The notes: generated by a model not told the origin, from the letters alone. DNA of 23,923 nucleotides from Bacteroidota bacterium (GCA_003648395.1 QMPB01000008.1:1-23923); one strand, 5' to 3'. Counted from the first letter of the stretch, positions 1 to 7,058 are shown. Numbers and translations: made by a program.

Positions 1-1
1 A

Positions 2-472
2 AAAATCACTGGTATTTTACATAAAACAAATACAACAGTTATATTTATCAATCAAATTAGAATGAAAATTGGTATGACAGGTTATGGAAGTCCAGAAACT
101 ACAACTGGTGGAAATGCTTTAAAATTCTATAGTTCAGTTAGATTAGATATTAGAAGAATTGCTTCACTTAAACAAGCAGAAGAGATTATTGGTAATAGAA
201 CTAAAGTAAAAGTTGTTAAAAATAAAGTAGCACCTCCATTTAAAGTAGTTGAGTTTGATATTATGTTTGGTAAGGGAATCTCTAAAATGGGCGAACTTAT
301 TGATTATGGTGTTAGAATGGATATCATTAACAAGTCTGGAGCTTGGTTTAGTTACAACGACAGTAAAATCGGACAAGGTAAAGAGAAGTCAAAAGAATTT
401 TTAATTGATAACCCTGAAATAGCACTTGAAATAGAAGATAAAATTCTAAAAACTATGGGAACACAAGGATAA
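2..472 (+). CDS. recA: RecA recombinase, C-terminal half (5' end outside window), plasmid-type paralogue
   Basis: The reading frame is open from the window edge, so the gene is cut by the window and not by a start at 62. About 156 residues are visible. They contain [10 protein letters not shown] followed by [15 protein letters not shown] (the L2 DNA-binding loop region) and the C-terminal domain with [13 protein letters not shown] and GELIDYG. RecA forms filaments on single-stranded DNA and drives strand exchange and LexA-type cleavage. The wording matches Campylobacterota RecA, but several usually acidic positions are changed ([10 protein letters not shown] where GEGxSxEGEL is usual). The protein stops after KTMGTQG, without the acidic C-terminal tail that restrains RecA in other bacteria. 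Four bases separate it from the next gene. The neighbours are not those of chromosomal recA, so I infer a plasmid-borne paralogue. Identification is very firm; the paralogue status is inference. Confidence 0.95.
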   Translation, partial: KITGILHKTNTTVIFINQIRMKIGMTGYGSPETTTGGNALKFYSSVRLDIRRIASLKQAEEIIGNRTKVKVVKNKVAPPFKVVEFDIMFGKGISKMGELIDYGVRMDIINKSGAWFSYNDSKIGQGKEKSKEFLIDNPEIALEIEDKILKTMGTQG

Positions 473-475
473 ATT

Positions 476-718
476 ATGGAAATGATTTTTATTATAAAGT
501 GGCTTTTAGGAACTCTATTTGGAATAATAGGAGCTGTTTTACTTTCTCAAAAAACAAAATATTCTAAGTATGGGTATATCTTCTTTACTATCTCATCTCT
601 ATCGTGGTGTTATATTGGATATCTTTCTGATGATATGGCACTTGTTACTATGAATATGATCTTTCTTTTGATTAATTGTAATGGTATCTGGAACTGGATA
701 GTAAAAAGAGATGAGTAA
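476..718 (+). CDS. small three-helix membrane protein, PnuC/SemiSWEET-like in outline
   Basis: This is an 80-residue protein with three hydrophobic stretches (about residues 3-23, 33-50 and 55-76). The last helix carries the pattern MNMIFLLINCNGIWNWI. An N-rich helix ending in G-I-x-x-W is common in phage- and plasmid-borne small proteins resembling PnuC or PQ-loop half-transporters. It starts 4 bp after recA and overlaps the next gene by 8 bp, so the three genes are probably translated from one message. The role is unknown. The hydrophobic segments are seen directly; the resemblance to transporters is weak. Confidence 0.7.
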   Translation: MEMIFIIKWLLGTLFGIIGAVLLSQKTKYSKYGYIFFTISSLSWCYIGYLSDDMALVTMNMIFLLINCNGIWNWIVKRDE

Positions 719-1268
719 CAATTCTATTTCTAAAAAAGAACAATTATCTAAGAATAGGGTGAAAAAAGAAAGAACCTTTGGAGTTGTTAAAAAAACTCCT
801 AGTTCTGCATCATCAATTGCAAGCCTCAAAAAAGGTTTTCAAAAAATAACTACAAAAGATACCTTAGTCTCAAAAAACATTAATCCCATTACAAAAGAGC
901 AACAACTTAGTAGTTCTCCAAAAAGACAGAGAAGTTCTACATCAAAGAAAAAAGAAAAAAATTCAGAAAAAGATTTACACGACAGAAGTATTATTGTTCG
1001 CTTTTCAGAAAAAGAATACTTAAAGAGACAGACATTTATTATGAGTATTGGAATATGCCAAATTTGTAGGAATAATTACAATATGACTACGCCTCATCAT
1101 TCGAGATATGGGACTGCAAACAAAGATGATAGGACTCTCGTAGCTGTAGGTTCATGTAATTGTCATAATGCGATTCACAATCAAAGCTACAAAGGTATAA
1201 AACTTACTAAAAAAGAAATTGAGGAAATAGGGTGGGGAAACAATGAGCTCTATCTTAATAGCCTATAG
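711..1268 (+). CDS. HNH-type nuclease resembling phage P1 Ref (RecA-dependent nuclease)
   Basis: The protein has 185 residues. The first ~95 are Lys/Ser-rich and low in hydrophobics, so probably disordered and nucleic-acid binding. The C-terminal part reads C116-x2-C119, then PHH (129-130), DD (139-140), C149-x-C151-H152 and H156. That order of Cys/His pairs around an HH-x-G-x-DD core is typical of DUF968/Ref-like HNH endonucleases. Phage P1 Ref has almost the same length (186 residues), a basic disordered N-terminus and a C-terminal HNH domain, and it cuts DNA only where RecA is bound. The gene lies in the same transcription unit as recA, which fits that role. Its start overlaps the end of the preceding gene by 8 bp (ATG within GATGAG). 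The HNH fold is well supported; functional equivalence to Ref is inference. Confidence 0.7.
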   Translation: MSNNSISKKEQLSKNRVKKERTFGVVKKTPSSASSIASLKKGFQKITTKDTLVSKNINPITKEQQLSSSPKRQRSSTSKKKEKNSEKDLHDRSIIVRFSEKEYLKRQTFIMSIGICQICRNNYNMTTPHHSRYGTANKDDRTLVAVGSCNCHNAIHNQSYKGIKLTKKEIEEIGWGNNELYLNSL

Positions 1269-1284
1269 GTTCATATCATATTAA

Positions 1285-1311
1285 AAAGTCACCTAAAATT
1301 TAAGTGACTTT
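1285..1311 (+). terminator. hairpin after the recA operon
   Basis: AAAGTCAC (1285-1292) pairs with GTGACTTT (1304-1311). Inside it TAAA pairs with TTTA across a single C/A mismatch, giving a nearly continuous 12-bp stem. It starts 17 bp after the stop codon of the Ref-like gene. There is no long T run after it, so termination is likely but not certain. The rest of 1312-1645 is AT-rich and I see no gene in it. Confidence 0.5.
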
Positions 1312-1645
1312 AAATTTGTCGTAACAAATTAAACTTCTCGTAGTTATACAATAAGTAGAGTCAAACATAATATCTTACTTCCATATACATTCTCGCTCTT
1401 ATTTGTCTAAATATAATAAATTATAATTTTACTAATAAGTAAGGAGTTGTTTTAAGGAAGAGTAACAATATTATAATTAACCAAAAGAATATAGATTAAA
1501 ATCTATTTTCTCTAACATGAACAAAAGTAGCTATAAAAAGAATTATAACTAACAAGTGCTAGTAAAAAATATTACATTTATTATATCTAAATAAAAATTA
1601 TTCTATAAATTCATTTTGCTTAAGATAGAGTAGGGCGGTTCTTTA

Positions 1646-1918
1646 TTAAATTATATATTTACTCCGTATTTTCTTTTTACTCTCTCCACCTAGCAGCTCA
1701 CTTATTATTAAAAGTCTCACTTCTCCAATCTTTGTTACATCCATATCTTTTGTCAACTTGTTTATATCATCCAATACTTTATTTCTTCCATTATCAACAC
1801 AATCCTCATAAGGCTTCTTGTATTTCTTTAATGCGTATGCATCCAGAAAGTAATTCTCAATATTTAGTCTGATTCTTTTTTGTATTGTTATTTTAGTAAC
1901 TTTTTTAATTTGTTCCAC
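1646..1918 (-). CDS. small basic protein of unknown function
   Basis: This frame encodes 90 residues on the minus strand and starts with GTG. An AAAAGG ribosome site lies about eight bases upstream. The protein is rich in Lys, Ile and Asp/Glu, predicted mainly helical, with no signal peptide or membrane segment. I recognise no motif. It lies alone between two plus-strand units, and the ~220 bp on its 5' side are free of genes and could hold its promoter. The start site has a sensible ribosome site, which is the main reason to accept it as real. Confidence 0.5.
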   Translation of the reverse strand: MEQIKKVTKITIQKRIRLNIENYFLDAYALKKYKKPYEDCVDNGRNKVLDDINKLTKDMDVTKIGEVRLLIISELLGGESKKKIRSKYII

Positions 1919-2138
1919 TTTTTTGCCTTTTGCTTCTTATGTCTTATTATATCTAACATTTTTCATAATCCCCATTTCACAATATTAATATTATGTTACT
2001 TTTATGTTTTCTTTTTATCTAATGTATTGTAAACTACCTGTATAGATAATTGTATATTTCTAGGTACATAGGTACTATTGGATTATTTCATTTTTATCAT
2101 TTATTTATTAATACTAAAACAAACACAAAGGAATATTT

Positions 2139-2819
2139 ATGAAAAGAAGTAAAATTTTAATCTTCTTAATTTTGTCTACATTAACTATGCATGGTTTTGA
2201 AATTAGTGACGTGATCAACGAGAGCTGTGGAAAATTAATTGTAAAGAAAGACTCTCAAGGAAAAGAACTTTTCCGTATTTGTTATAACCTTTCTAAAAAA
2301 GGTGCTGACTTTGTTGGGTATAAACTCTATGCCAATACTGTTAATAAGTTAAACATTAAAAATCGTCCTAAATTTTTTAATGACAAAACCTTGAGCAAGC
2401 ATACCAGAAGTACTCATAGTGACTATACTAGAAATAAGTATTCGATGGATAGGGGTCATTTGGTGTGGGATGCTGCCTTTGACTATAATAAGCAGGTTCT
2501 TAAGCAAACGTACGTGATGTCGAATATAATCCCTCAGCATTCTAGCATAAATCAGGAGCCGTATGCTCGTGTTGAAAAGAGAAGTAGAGCTCTTGCTAAG
2601 AAGCATGGTGAAGTTTCTGTTTTAAATGGGGTTATTTATAACAGTAGTGTCAAGATTGGAAAGAATAAAATATCTGTTCCTTCTGCTTTCTGGAAGTTTA
2701 TTTATGTTCCTAATGGTAAAAGTGAATGTTATTACTTTAAAAATGTACCTATCAGCAATCCTAAAGCTGCCAAAATTAAAGATTATAAATTTTCTTGCTC
2801 TAAGCTTGGCCTAATCTAA
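2139..2819 (+). CDS. secreted DNA/RNA non-specific endonuclease (NUC1 family)
   Basis: The N-terminus (basic MKRSK, then a hydrophobic stretch to about residue 19) is a signal peptide, so the enzyme acts in the periplasm or outside. The catalytic block is DRGH (104-107) with the general-base His107, followed by SNIIPQ (128-133), N138 and E146. The His-Asn-Glu set is that of the beta-beta-alpha metal nucleases such as Serratia nuclease. The length of 226 residues is normal for the short members. Related nucleases on integrated elements in Campylobacter degrade incoming DNA and reduce natural transformation, so a barrier to competing DNA is a reasonable inference. The gene stands alone with an AAAGGA ribosome site and is closed by a strong hairpin. 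Confidence 0.9.
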   Translation: MKRSKILIFLILSTLTMHGFEISDVINESCGKLIVKKDSQGKELFRICYNLSKKGADFVGYKLYANTVNKLNIKNRPKFFNDKTLSKHTRSTHSDYTRNKYSMDRGHLVWDAAFDYNKQVLKQTYVMSNIIPQHSSINQEPYARVEKRSRALAKKHGEVSVLNGVIYNSSVKIGKNKISVPSAFWKFIYVPNGKSECYYFKNVPISNPKAAKIKDYKFSCSKLGLI

Positions 2820-2837
2820 CAATTATCATTTAACTCC

Positions 2838-2866
2838 ATACAGTGTGTAAATTATACACACTGTAT
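2838..2866. terminator. perfect 12-bp hairpin after the nuclease gene
   Basis: ATACAGTGTGTA (2838-2849) and TACACACTGTAT (2855-2866) are exact complements with a five-base loop, followed by a run of A. This is most simply the terminator of the nuclease gene. The A-rich 3' flank would make it a better terminator on the minus strand. Confidence 0.6.
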
Positions 2867-3017
2867 AAAAAATTTCTAAATTTCTTATTTTTCTTAACTC
2901 TTTTTTTATTACACACCAGTTGTATCCTGCTCTTTTAATTGTTTCTTATGCTTTTTTCTGCTAAAATTGATTTTGAGAAAATATAGAAAATTTATAGAAA
3001 GGTTATTTAGGTATATT

Positions 3018-3431
3018 ATGAAGCAGTTATTAAACTTATTACCAGTATCAGATTATGCTGTAGAATTCAATATTCCACTGAGCACTGTTTATAAAAAAAT
3101 AGATAAAAAAGAATTAGATATTGCCATAATTAATAATAAGAAATTTATAATTACTGAACAATTGAAAGAACCTTCAGACACTTCTATCAATAATGATACT
3201 CTTATAGAAACTCTTCAAGCAGAATTGGAACATAATAAAAATACTGTTAATTCATTAATCAGCAATATGTCATCTAGTAGTAGCACTTCTACTCCTCTTG
3301 ATACTAACTCAATAATTAAAAGTCTTACCTCAATTATTGAGAGCATGTTAGGCTCAAATATTCCAATGGAGAAAGAAACTAAGAAAAAATGGAAAGTTAT
3401 ACATAGCGATAAACAAAAGGGAGCTCAATAG
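3018..3431 (+). CDS. excisionase/MerR-like HTH protein with coiled-coil tail
   Basis: I place the start at the ATG with AGG six bases upstream, giving 137 residues; a longer frame begins with TTG at 2967 but its extra residues look like untranslated sequence. Residues about 8-45 (PVSDYAVEFNIPLSTVYKKI, followed by a basic wing ending KKFIITEQ) read as a winged helix-turn-helix of the excisionase/MerR type. Residues 50-85 look like a coiled coil, followed by a Ser/Thr-rich linker and a basic end. It lies directly upstream of the small RNA and repA, so a role in replication control, plasmid partition or transcription of the replicon is likely. No catalytic motif is seen. Confidence 0.7.
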   Translation: MKQLLNLLPVSDYAVEFNIPLSTVYKKIDKKELDIAIINNKKFIITEQLKEPSDTSINNDTLIETLQAELEHNKNTVNSLISNMSSSSSTSTPLDTNSIIKSLTSIIESMLGSNIPMEKETKKKWKVIHSDKQKGAQ

Positions 3432-3473
3432 TTTGAGAAATTATAAAATACTAATTTTCTCTATTTTCTCAAA
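3432..3473. terminator. inverted repeat after the HTH gene
   Basis: TTTGAGAAA (3432-3440) and TTTCTCAAA (3465-3473) are complementary, directly after the stop codon at 3429-3431. The loop of 24 bases contains further A/T complementarity. A terminator or a protein-binding site are both possible. Confidence 0.4.
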
Positions 3474-3522
3474 TTTCTATACATATTAAGCATTCTTTTA
3501 TTTAAAGTAAGTATAATTACGG

Positions 3523-3600
3523 CATAAGAGATATGTTTTATGGCTTACCACGGGCCTTGGGGAGATGTTTCGTAAAGGCTAGTTTTTACTAGCCTTTTTT
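3523..3600 (+). ncRNA. candidate small RNA upstream of repA, complementary to the repA leader
   Basis: A -10 box TATAAT (3512-3517) is followed by about 75 bases without a usable reading frame. They end in a perfect intrinsic terminator: AAAGGCTAGT (3574-3583), a TTTT loop, ACTAGCCTTT (3588-3597) and a T run to 3600. This GC-richer stretch stands out from its surroundings. Bases 3544-3553 (CTTACCACGG) are the exact complement of 3729-3738 (CCGTGGTAAG), which lies in the probable repA leader about 70 bases before the GTG start. I infer a small RNA that could pair with the repA message and set copy number. Alternatively, this is an attenuated leader of repA itself. The promoter and terminator are clear; function is inferred. 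Confidence 0.65.
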
Positions 3601-3650
3601 AATTTCTACTACTTTCTCATTTTTCTCACTACTCATACTTTTTTAATTTC

Positions 3651-3681
3651 TTGATATCTTTTATCATAATTTGATTATAAT
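3651..3681 (+). promoter_or_regulatory. probable repA promoter
   Basis: TTGATA (3651-3656) and TATAAT (3676-3681) are spaced by 19 bases. Transcription would start near 3688, so the message would contain the small-RNA-complementary site at 3729-3738 and the hairpins ahead of repA. The spacing is long, but Campylobacterota promoters depend mostly on the -10 box. Confidence 0.5.
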
Positions 3682-3728
3682 ATATTTAATTAACAAAAAA
3701 ACTATATAACATTCATTCTCTCCTAAAA

Positions 3729-3840
3729 CCGTGGTAAGTTCTAAGTGGATTATTTGTTGTATCTAACGGATAGTAATGATTAAAATACTTAGATACCTGC
3801 CCATGTGGTAGGTAATTTAACACATGCTCCTCAAGAGCAT
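3729..3840 (+). promoter_or_regulatory. structured repA leader with mutually exclusive hairpins
   Basis: Four elements are present. Site 3729-3738 is complementary to the upstream small RNA. GTATCTAA (3759-3766) pairs with TTAGATAC (3789-3796). TACCTGCC (3794-3801) pairs with GGTAGGTA (3807-3814) with one G-T pair and a five-base loop containing the start of the GTG codon. ATGCTC (3824-3829) pairs with GAGCAT (3835-3840). The second and third elements share 3794-3796, so they compete. Such alternative structures are typical of RNA-controlled plasmid initiators. No ribosome site is visible before the GTG. Confidence 0.55.
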
Positions 3841-5184
3841 AATACTTTATACGATAATTTACTCTCATACAGTAAGAATCAAAAGCATTTAATTAAATTT
3901 CATACTATTATGAAAGACAAATTATATTCTACTAAAACGCAAGCATGTAATCACAAGTCTGAATTAGAATATTATGTAAAACCTAAAGATACTAACGAAG
4001 CTCTTCATCATAACTTTATTAAGTATGGAAATAAAGCTGCTACTTCTTTTGTAATTATTGATGTTGATCATAACTATGAAACACTAGAAGACTTTAATAA
4101 AAATACAATTAATACTCTCAAGCTAGAACCATCATGGATATCTAAAACTTCTAAAGGATTTCATGTTGGATTTATTTTATCTTCACCTGTATTCAGTAAT
4201 GATGCTAGTAAGCATCAGCAGTTGGTATTCACTAAAGTGATGCTTACCAACTTACTTAATGGAGATATTGCAGGGAGCTATAGAGTTAGAGGCTATTGGA
4301 GAAATCCTTTGACTCACCACTCTATTGTCAATACTAATACTTTCGATATAGATAGTTTACACAAAAAGATAAGTCAATTGTTTGCGCTTACACAAGTATC
4401 AGAAAGTATTGATGGTTCACTTATTATTAAAAGTGATGAAAATAAAAGAATCAATTCTGTTTCTAACTGGGAAAATATCGATAAGACTGGTTTTGTTCCA
4501 GGTAATCGTAATAACTATTTATTTCATAAAACTCTAGGTATGCTTCACAATGGAATCATTAAAAGATATGAGATTGAAGATACTCTAAGAACTATTAACA
4601 ATAAACAGCTTCCAGAAAGTGAGATACTTAATATTGCAAAATCTTTATCTAAATATAAATACAATCCTAAAGGAACTGATATCAAAGATAGATATATTCA
4701 TAAAAAAGGTGAGTATTTTAAATCTTTAAGTCTTAATGAGATTCATAACTATAGAATAAAAAATGGTAAGGTTAGTTTTGAAAGACAAAAAGTAGGGCAG
4801 GTACTCTCTACTGCAAAGATCATAACCAATTCTATTTCTAAATTAGTAGATGGTTATTGTAATATTTATAAAAGCAAAAGTAAATTTACTAATAATAATA
4901 TCTCTAATGAAAGTAATATGAGCATCCCTACTATCAAGAGATACAGAAACAAAAGAAAGTTAGAGCAGAACATTAAAGAAATAGCATTCAAGAAATATAT
5001 ATTCAGCATAGTAAATATTAACACCATTGTTAATGCAGATGAACCCCTACTAAATAAAATGTTCAAAAATGTTGTTAATTTGGCTTTAGAATCTTTAAAA
5101 TATTGCTATAAAAATACAACAATGTACTTTATCGAGTATTCTGATAAAAATAAGTTACTTCTTAGTAAAGTTCCCACCTCTTAA
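3805..5184 (+). CDS. repA: plasmid replication initiator, Replicase/PriCT type
   Basis: This 459-residue protein has an N-terminal Replicase-family (primase-like) part. It includes YYVKPKDTNEALHHNFIKYG, then FVIIDVDH (about 83-90, acidic metal-binding motif), SWISKTSKGFHVGFIL (110-125) and GSYRVRGYWRNPLTHH (157-172). A PriCT-like region follows (GNRNNYLFHKTLGMLHNGI to about 290). The C-terminal third contains a HTH-like stretch (NESNMSIPTIKRYRNKRKLEQ) that could bind the origin. Proteins of this kind (ColE2 RepA relatives) recognise the origin and make the first primer. GTG at 3805 is the only upstream start in frame and lacks a clear ribosome site; ATG 3910 would also keep the conserved core. 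Upstream lie a small RNA and a structured leader. This is the main evidence that the window is a plasmid. Confidence 0.85.
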   Translation: MVGNLTHAPQEHNTLYDNLLSYSKNQKHLIKFHTIMKDKLYSTKTQACNHKSELEYYVKPKDTNEALHHNFIKYGNKAATSFVIIDVDHNYETLEDFNKNTINTLKLEPSWISKTSKGFHVGFILSSPVFSNDASKHQQLVFTKVMLTNLLNGDIAGSYRVRGYWRNPLTHHSIVNTNTFDIDSLHKKISQLFALTQVSESIDGSLIIKSDENKRINSVSNWENIDKTGFVPGNRNNYLFHKTLGMLHNGIIKRYEIEDTLRTINNKQLPESEILNIAKSLSKYKYNPKGTDIKDRYIHKKGEYFKSLSLNEIHNYRIKNGKVSFERQKVGQVLSTAKIITNSISKLVDGYCNIYKSKSKFTNNNISNESNMSIPTIKRYRNKRKLEQNIKEIAFKKYIFSIVNINTIVNADEPLLNKMFKNVVNLALESLKYCYKNTTMYFIEYSDKNKLLLSKVPTS

Positions 5185-5387
5185 ATACCTCTTTTATTAA
5201 CTTCCTCTATCTTCTTATGGCTATTACCGCCCTTTTTTTTTGCTTAACACTTAATTGCTTCTTTATCATCTCTTTTATAAAACACATAATATTAACACTA
5301 TATTTTAAGAGATGGTATATTAATACTTATACAGTTAATTTTTTTGCTCTTTCAAACTCTTTACATCTTTAATATTTACAAAGCCAC

Positions 5388-5774
5388 TCATTCAATATTC
5401 CTACTGTTTTGCACCATCTCTATTAATCCTTTTATTTGATTATCTTGATAATTATCCTCTACTAAAGTATTTTCATTTGCATAGCTACCTCCAAAAATCC
5501 TTATTTTTTTGCTCTCTTCAAAATGCACTGTTATTGTGTCTTCTGTTTTTGTTATATTTTTTATTCCTACTGGAGTTTTATTTTTAAGAGTTTTTGAAAA
5601 TGCTACTAATTCTGTATCTTTTTTTGGTATCCATATCAACTCTTCATTTTCATCAAGTACTGGTTCCAGGAACATATTCTTGTAGAACTTACTTAAAGGT
5701 CTTTTTATTTGAGTCATCTTTCCATCTTTAATTTCTTTTAACTCCGTATTCTTAATACTCATTGCTATTGACAT
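5388..5774 (-). CDS. unknown protein, second gene of the minus-strand pair beside repA
   Basis: The start chosen (ATG ending at 5774) has AAAGGA six bases upstream and lies one base beyond the stop codon of the HTH gene, giving 128 residues. The protein begins MSIAMSIKNTELKEIKDG. Its middle is charged and probably beta-rich, and it contains ENEELIWIPKKDTELVAFSK. No signal peptide, membrane segment or catalytic motif is visible. The tight coupling to a small HTH protein next to a replication gene suggests a maintenance, copy-control or toxin-antitoxin-like role, but nothing in the sequence decides between these. Confidence 0.65.
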   Translation of the reverse strand: MSIAMSIKNTELKEIKDGKMTQIKRPLSKFYKNMFLEPVLDENEELIWIPKKDTELVAFSKTLKNKTPVGIKNITKTEDTITVHFEESKKIRIFGGSYANENTLVEDNYQDNQIKGLIEMVQNSRNIE

Positions 5775-5775
5775 A

Positions 5776-6015
5776 TTAATCCTTTGAAAGTATCTTTGCT
5801 GTTTTTGCAAGTACTTTTATGTTTTGTGCAAAATCTGGCCCTTCTAATACTTTATAGGCCTCCATTAACACTATTAATTCTTTTTCACTTACATCATGCT
5901 CAAAAGCGATACTTCCTAGTTTCACCATTTTATGAAGATTGGGATTTTTCTGTTTCCAACTATTGATTGTTTGCGCACATTGACTTATATATGTAGAAAT
6001 CTTTGGAGCTGTCAT
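5776..6015 (-). CDS. small HTH DNA-binding protein, probable autorepressor
   Basis: This 79-residue protein starts at the ATG preceded by AAAAGG. Residues about 6-40 read ISTYISQCAQTINSWKQKNP followed by NLHKMVKLG. The pattern 'YI-x-x-x-x-x-T-I-x-x-W-K-x-x-N-P' is typical of Cro/phage-repressor-like HTH proteins. A -10 box (TATAAT on the minus strand, 6039-6044) lies just upstream. The perfect 14-bp palindrome at 6064-6077 sits where its -35 region would be. I infer that the protein binds there and controls its own operon, and perhaps the divergent membrane-protein gene. Confidence 0.7.
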   Translation of the reverse strand: MTAPKISTYISQCAQTINSWKQKNPNLHKMVKLGSIAFEHDVSEKELIVLMEAYKVLEGPDFAQNIKVLAKTAKILSKD

Positions 6016-6063
6016 CAATTAATCCTTTTATTATATAAATTATAACATAAGTTTTCTATTAGT

Positions 6064-6109
6064 TCGCTATATAGCGATAAATTAGAAGTATTTATATTGA
6101 TTTATCGCT
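6064..6109. promoter_or_regulatory. palindromic operator cluster between divergent genes
   Basis: TCGCTATATAGCGA (6064-6077) is a perfect palindrome. Its right half extends into AGCGATAAAT (6073-6082), which is repeated in inverted orientation as ATTTATCGCT (6100-6109). The cluster overlaps the -35 position of the minus-strand HTH gene promoter. This is the arrangement expected for an autorepressor operator with two or three half-site pairs. Confidence 0.6.
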
Positions 6110-6199
6110 TTTATTGATTGTATTTATCTTAAATTGCTCATTACCTCATCTTCTACTCCTTTAAACCCTATGCACCACCTTTTTTATTCTGCTTAAATA

Positions 6200-6232
6200 T
6201 ACAGTGCTTTTACAGTGTTTTTTTGCTATTAT
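6200..6232 (+). promoter_or_regulatory. tandem 11-bp repeat and -10 box before the membrane-protein gene
   Basis: TACAGTGCTTT (6200-6210) is followed at once by TACAGTGTTTT (6211-6221). The 11-bp spacing, one helical turn, would place two bound proteins on the same face. A -10-like TATTAT (6227-6232) follows, about 35 bases before the start codon. I infer the promoter of the membrane-protein/HEPN pair. Confidence 0.45.
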
Positions 6233-6266
6233 TTTTTTAATACACTTTTATATAAGGATATGCAGA

Positions 6267-7043
6267 ATGAAAAACATTAATTATAATACTTTTATTAATA
6301 GCTTAATAGACCACATAAAATCCAATAGCATTATTCTTGCCATATCACTACTTTTTATTAGTATCTTTCTCTTCTTCTCGTTAAATGTACAGCAATATTT
6401 ACCTAACTTTTATGATCCTTTAAAGCCAATAATTAATATCTTGATTATGCTTTTGCCTTCCCTTATTGTTCTTAGTAATAGTAATGATACTTTTTATTCA
6501 AAAGACTCTCGTGATGTATTCTTTAATTCTAATTATCATTTAAGGCAATTGCGTTGTCTCTTAATTCCTTATGTTTTTTCTTTTTTTACTCGACTTGATT
6601 CTTTCATTTCTTCTATTGCTCGTAATGCTCATTCCTGGACATTGGTTTTTTTATTACTTATTTCTGTTCCAGAACTTAATGACATTACTCATTTTTTTAA
6701 TATTTCCAATTTCTTTTATTTTCTCTTACTTATTGTTTTATCTTTAATTGTTTTTTTTAATGTATTGCAAGAAAAGAAAAACCCTTCTCTTTCTCCATTT
6801 TTTGAACTTATTCTCTATGTCGGTGTTCTTATAGCATTCTTAGTGAGTTTTATGTATTTACTTTTCTTTTTATCTATGCCTATCAATAAGACTGAACAAT
6901 CAATCCTTCAGGACTATAACTATATACTTTTATATGAAGATGACCATTTTATTAATAGTGCCTCTATTCTTCATGAAGATAAGTATGTGCCTAGATTTAA
7001 GTATTTGGTATTTACTGCTAAAATTAAAATGTTTGAAAATTAA
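6267..7043 (+). CDS. multi-helix membrane protein, copy 1 of a paralogous pair
   Basis: I start at the ATG preceded by AAGGATATGCAG; the frame upstream of it is hydrophobic by chance and has no ribosome site. The 258-residue protein has five to six membrane helices, a cytosolic-looking motif KDSRDVFFNSNY (79-90) after the second helix, and a soluble C-terminal tail of about 45 residues (ILQDYNY to KMFEN). It aligns along its length with the protein at 10291-10998. Shared features are IDHIKSNS/LEHIKANS near the start, KDxxDVxFNSNY, a helix ending in L/F-E-L/I-N/T-DIT, and the tail pattern E-x-x-IL ... SA/SSxxL-x-E/Q-x-KY-x-x-RF-x-YL-x-F-x-A. I know no family with this motif. The next gene (HEPN protein) starts 15 bp downstream, so the two are coexpressed. 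Confidence 0.75.
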   Translation: MKNINYNTFINSLIDHIKSNSIILAISLLFISIFLFFSLNVQQYLPNFYDPLKPIINILIMLLPSLIVLSNSNDTFYSKDSRDVFFNSNYHLRQLRCLLIPYVFSFFTRLDSFISSIARNAHSWTLVFLLLISVPELNDITHFFNISNFFYFLLLIVLSLIVFFNVLQEKKNPSLSPFFELILYVGVLIAFLVSFMYLLFFLSMPINKTEQSILQDYNYILLYEDDHFINSASILHEDKYVPRFKYLVFTAKIKMFEN

Positions 7044-7058
7044 CAACTGGAGTAATTT

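Noticed and set aside
3523..3600. Transfer RNA or other classical RNA gene
   Set aside because: It cannot be folded into a cloverleaf and has no anticodon or T-arm consensus. The intrinsic terminator and leader complementarity point to a regulatory RNA instead.
4866..5066. Minus-strand hydrophobic frame inside repA
   Set aside because: It is a shadow of the Asn/Lys-rich coding sequence of repA and has no ribosome site.
5388..6015. Firm call of a toxin-antitoxin pair
   Set aside because: Size and order would fit, but the 128-residue protein matches no toxin family I know, so I left it as unknown with an HTH partner.
6204..6266. N-terminal extension of the first membrane protein from a TTG start
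   Set aside because: It lacks a ribosome site and covers the promoter region. The ATG at 6267 has a clear AAGGA and matches the start of the paralogue.
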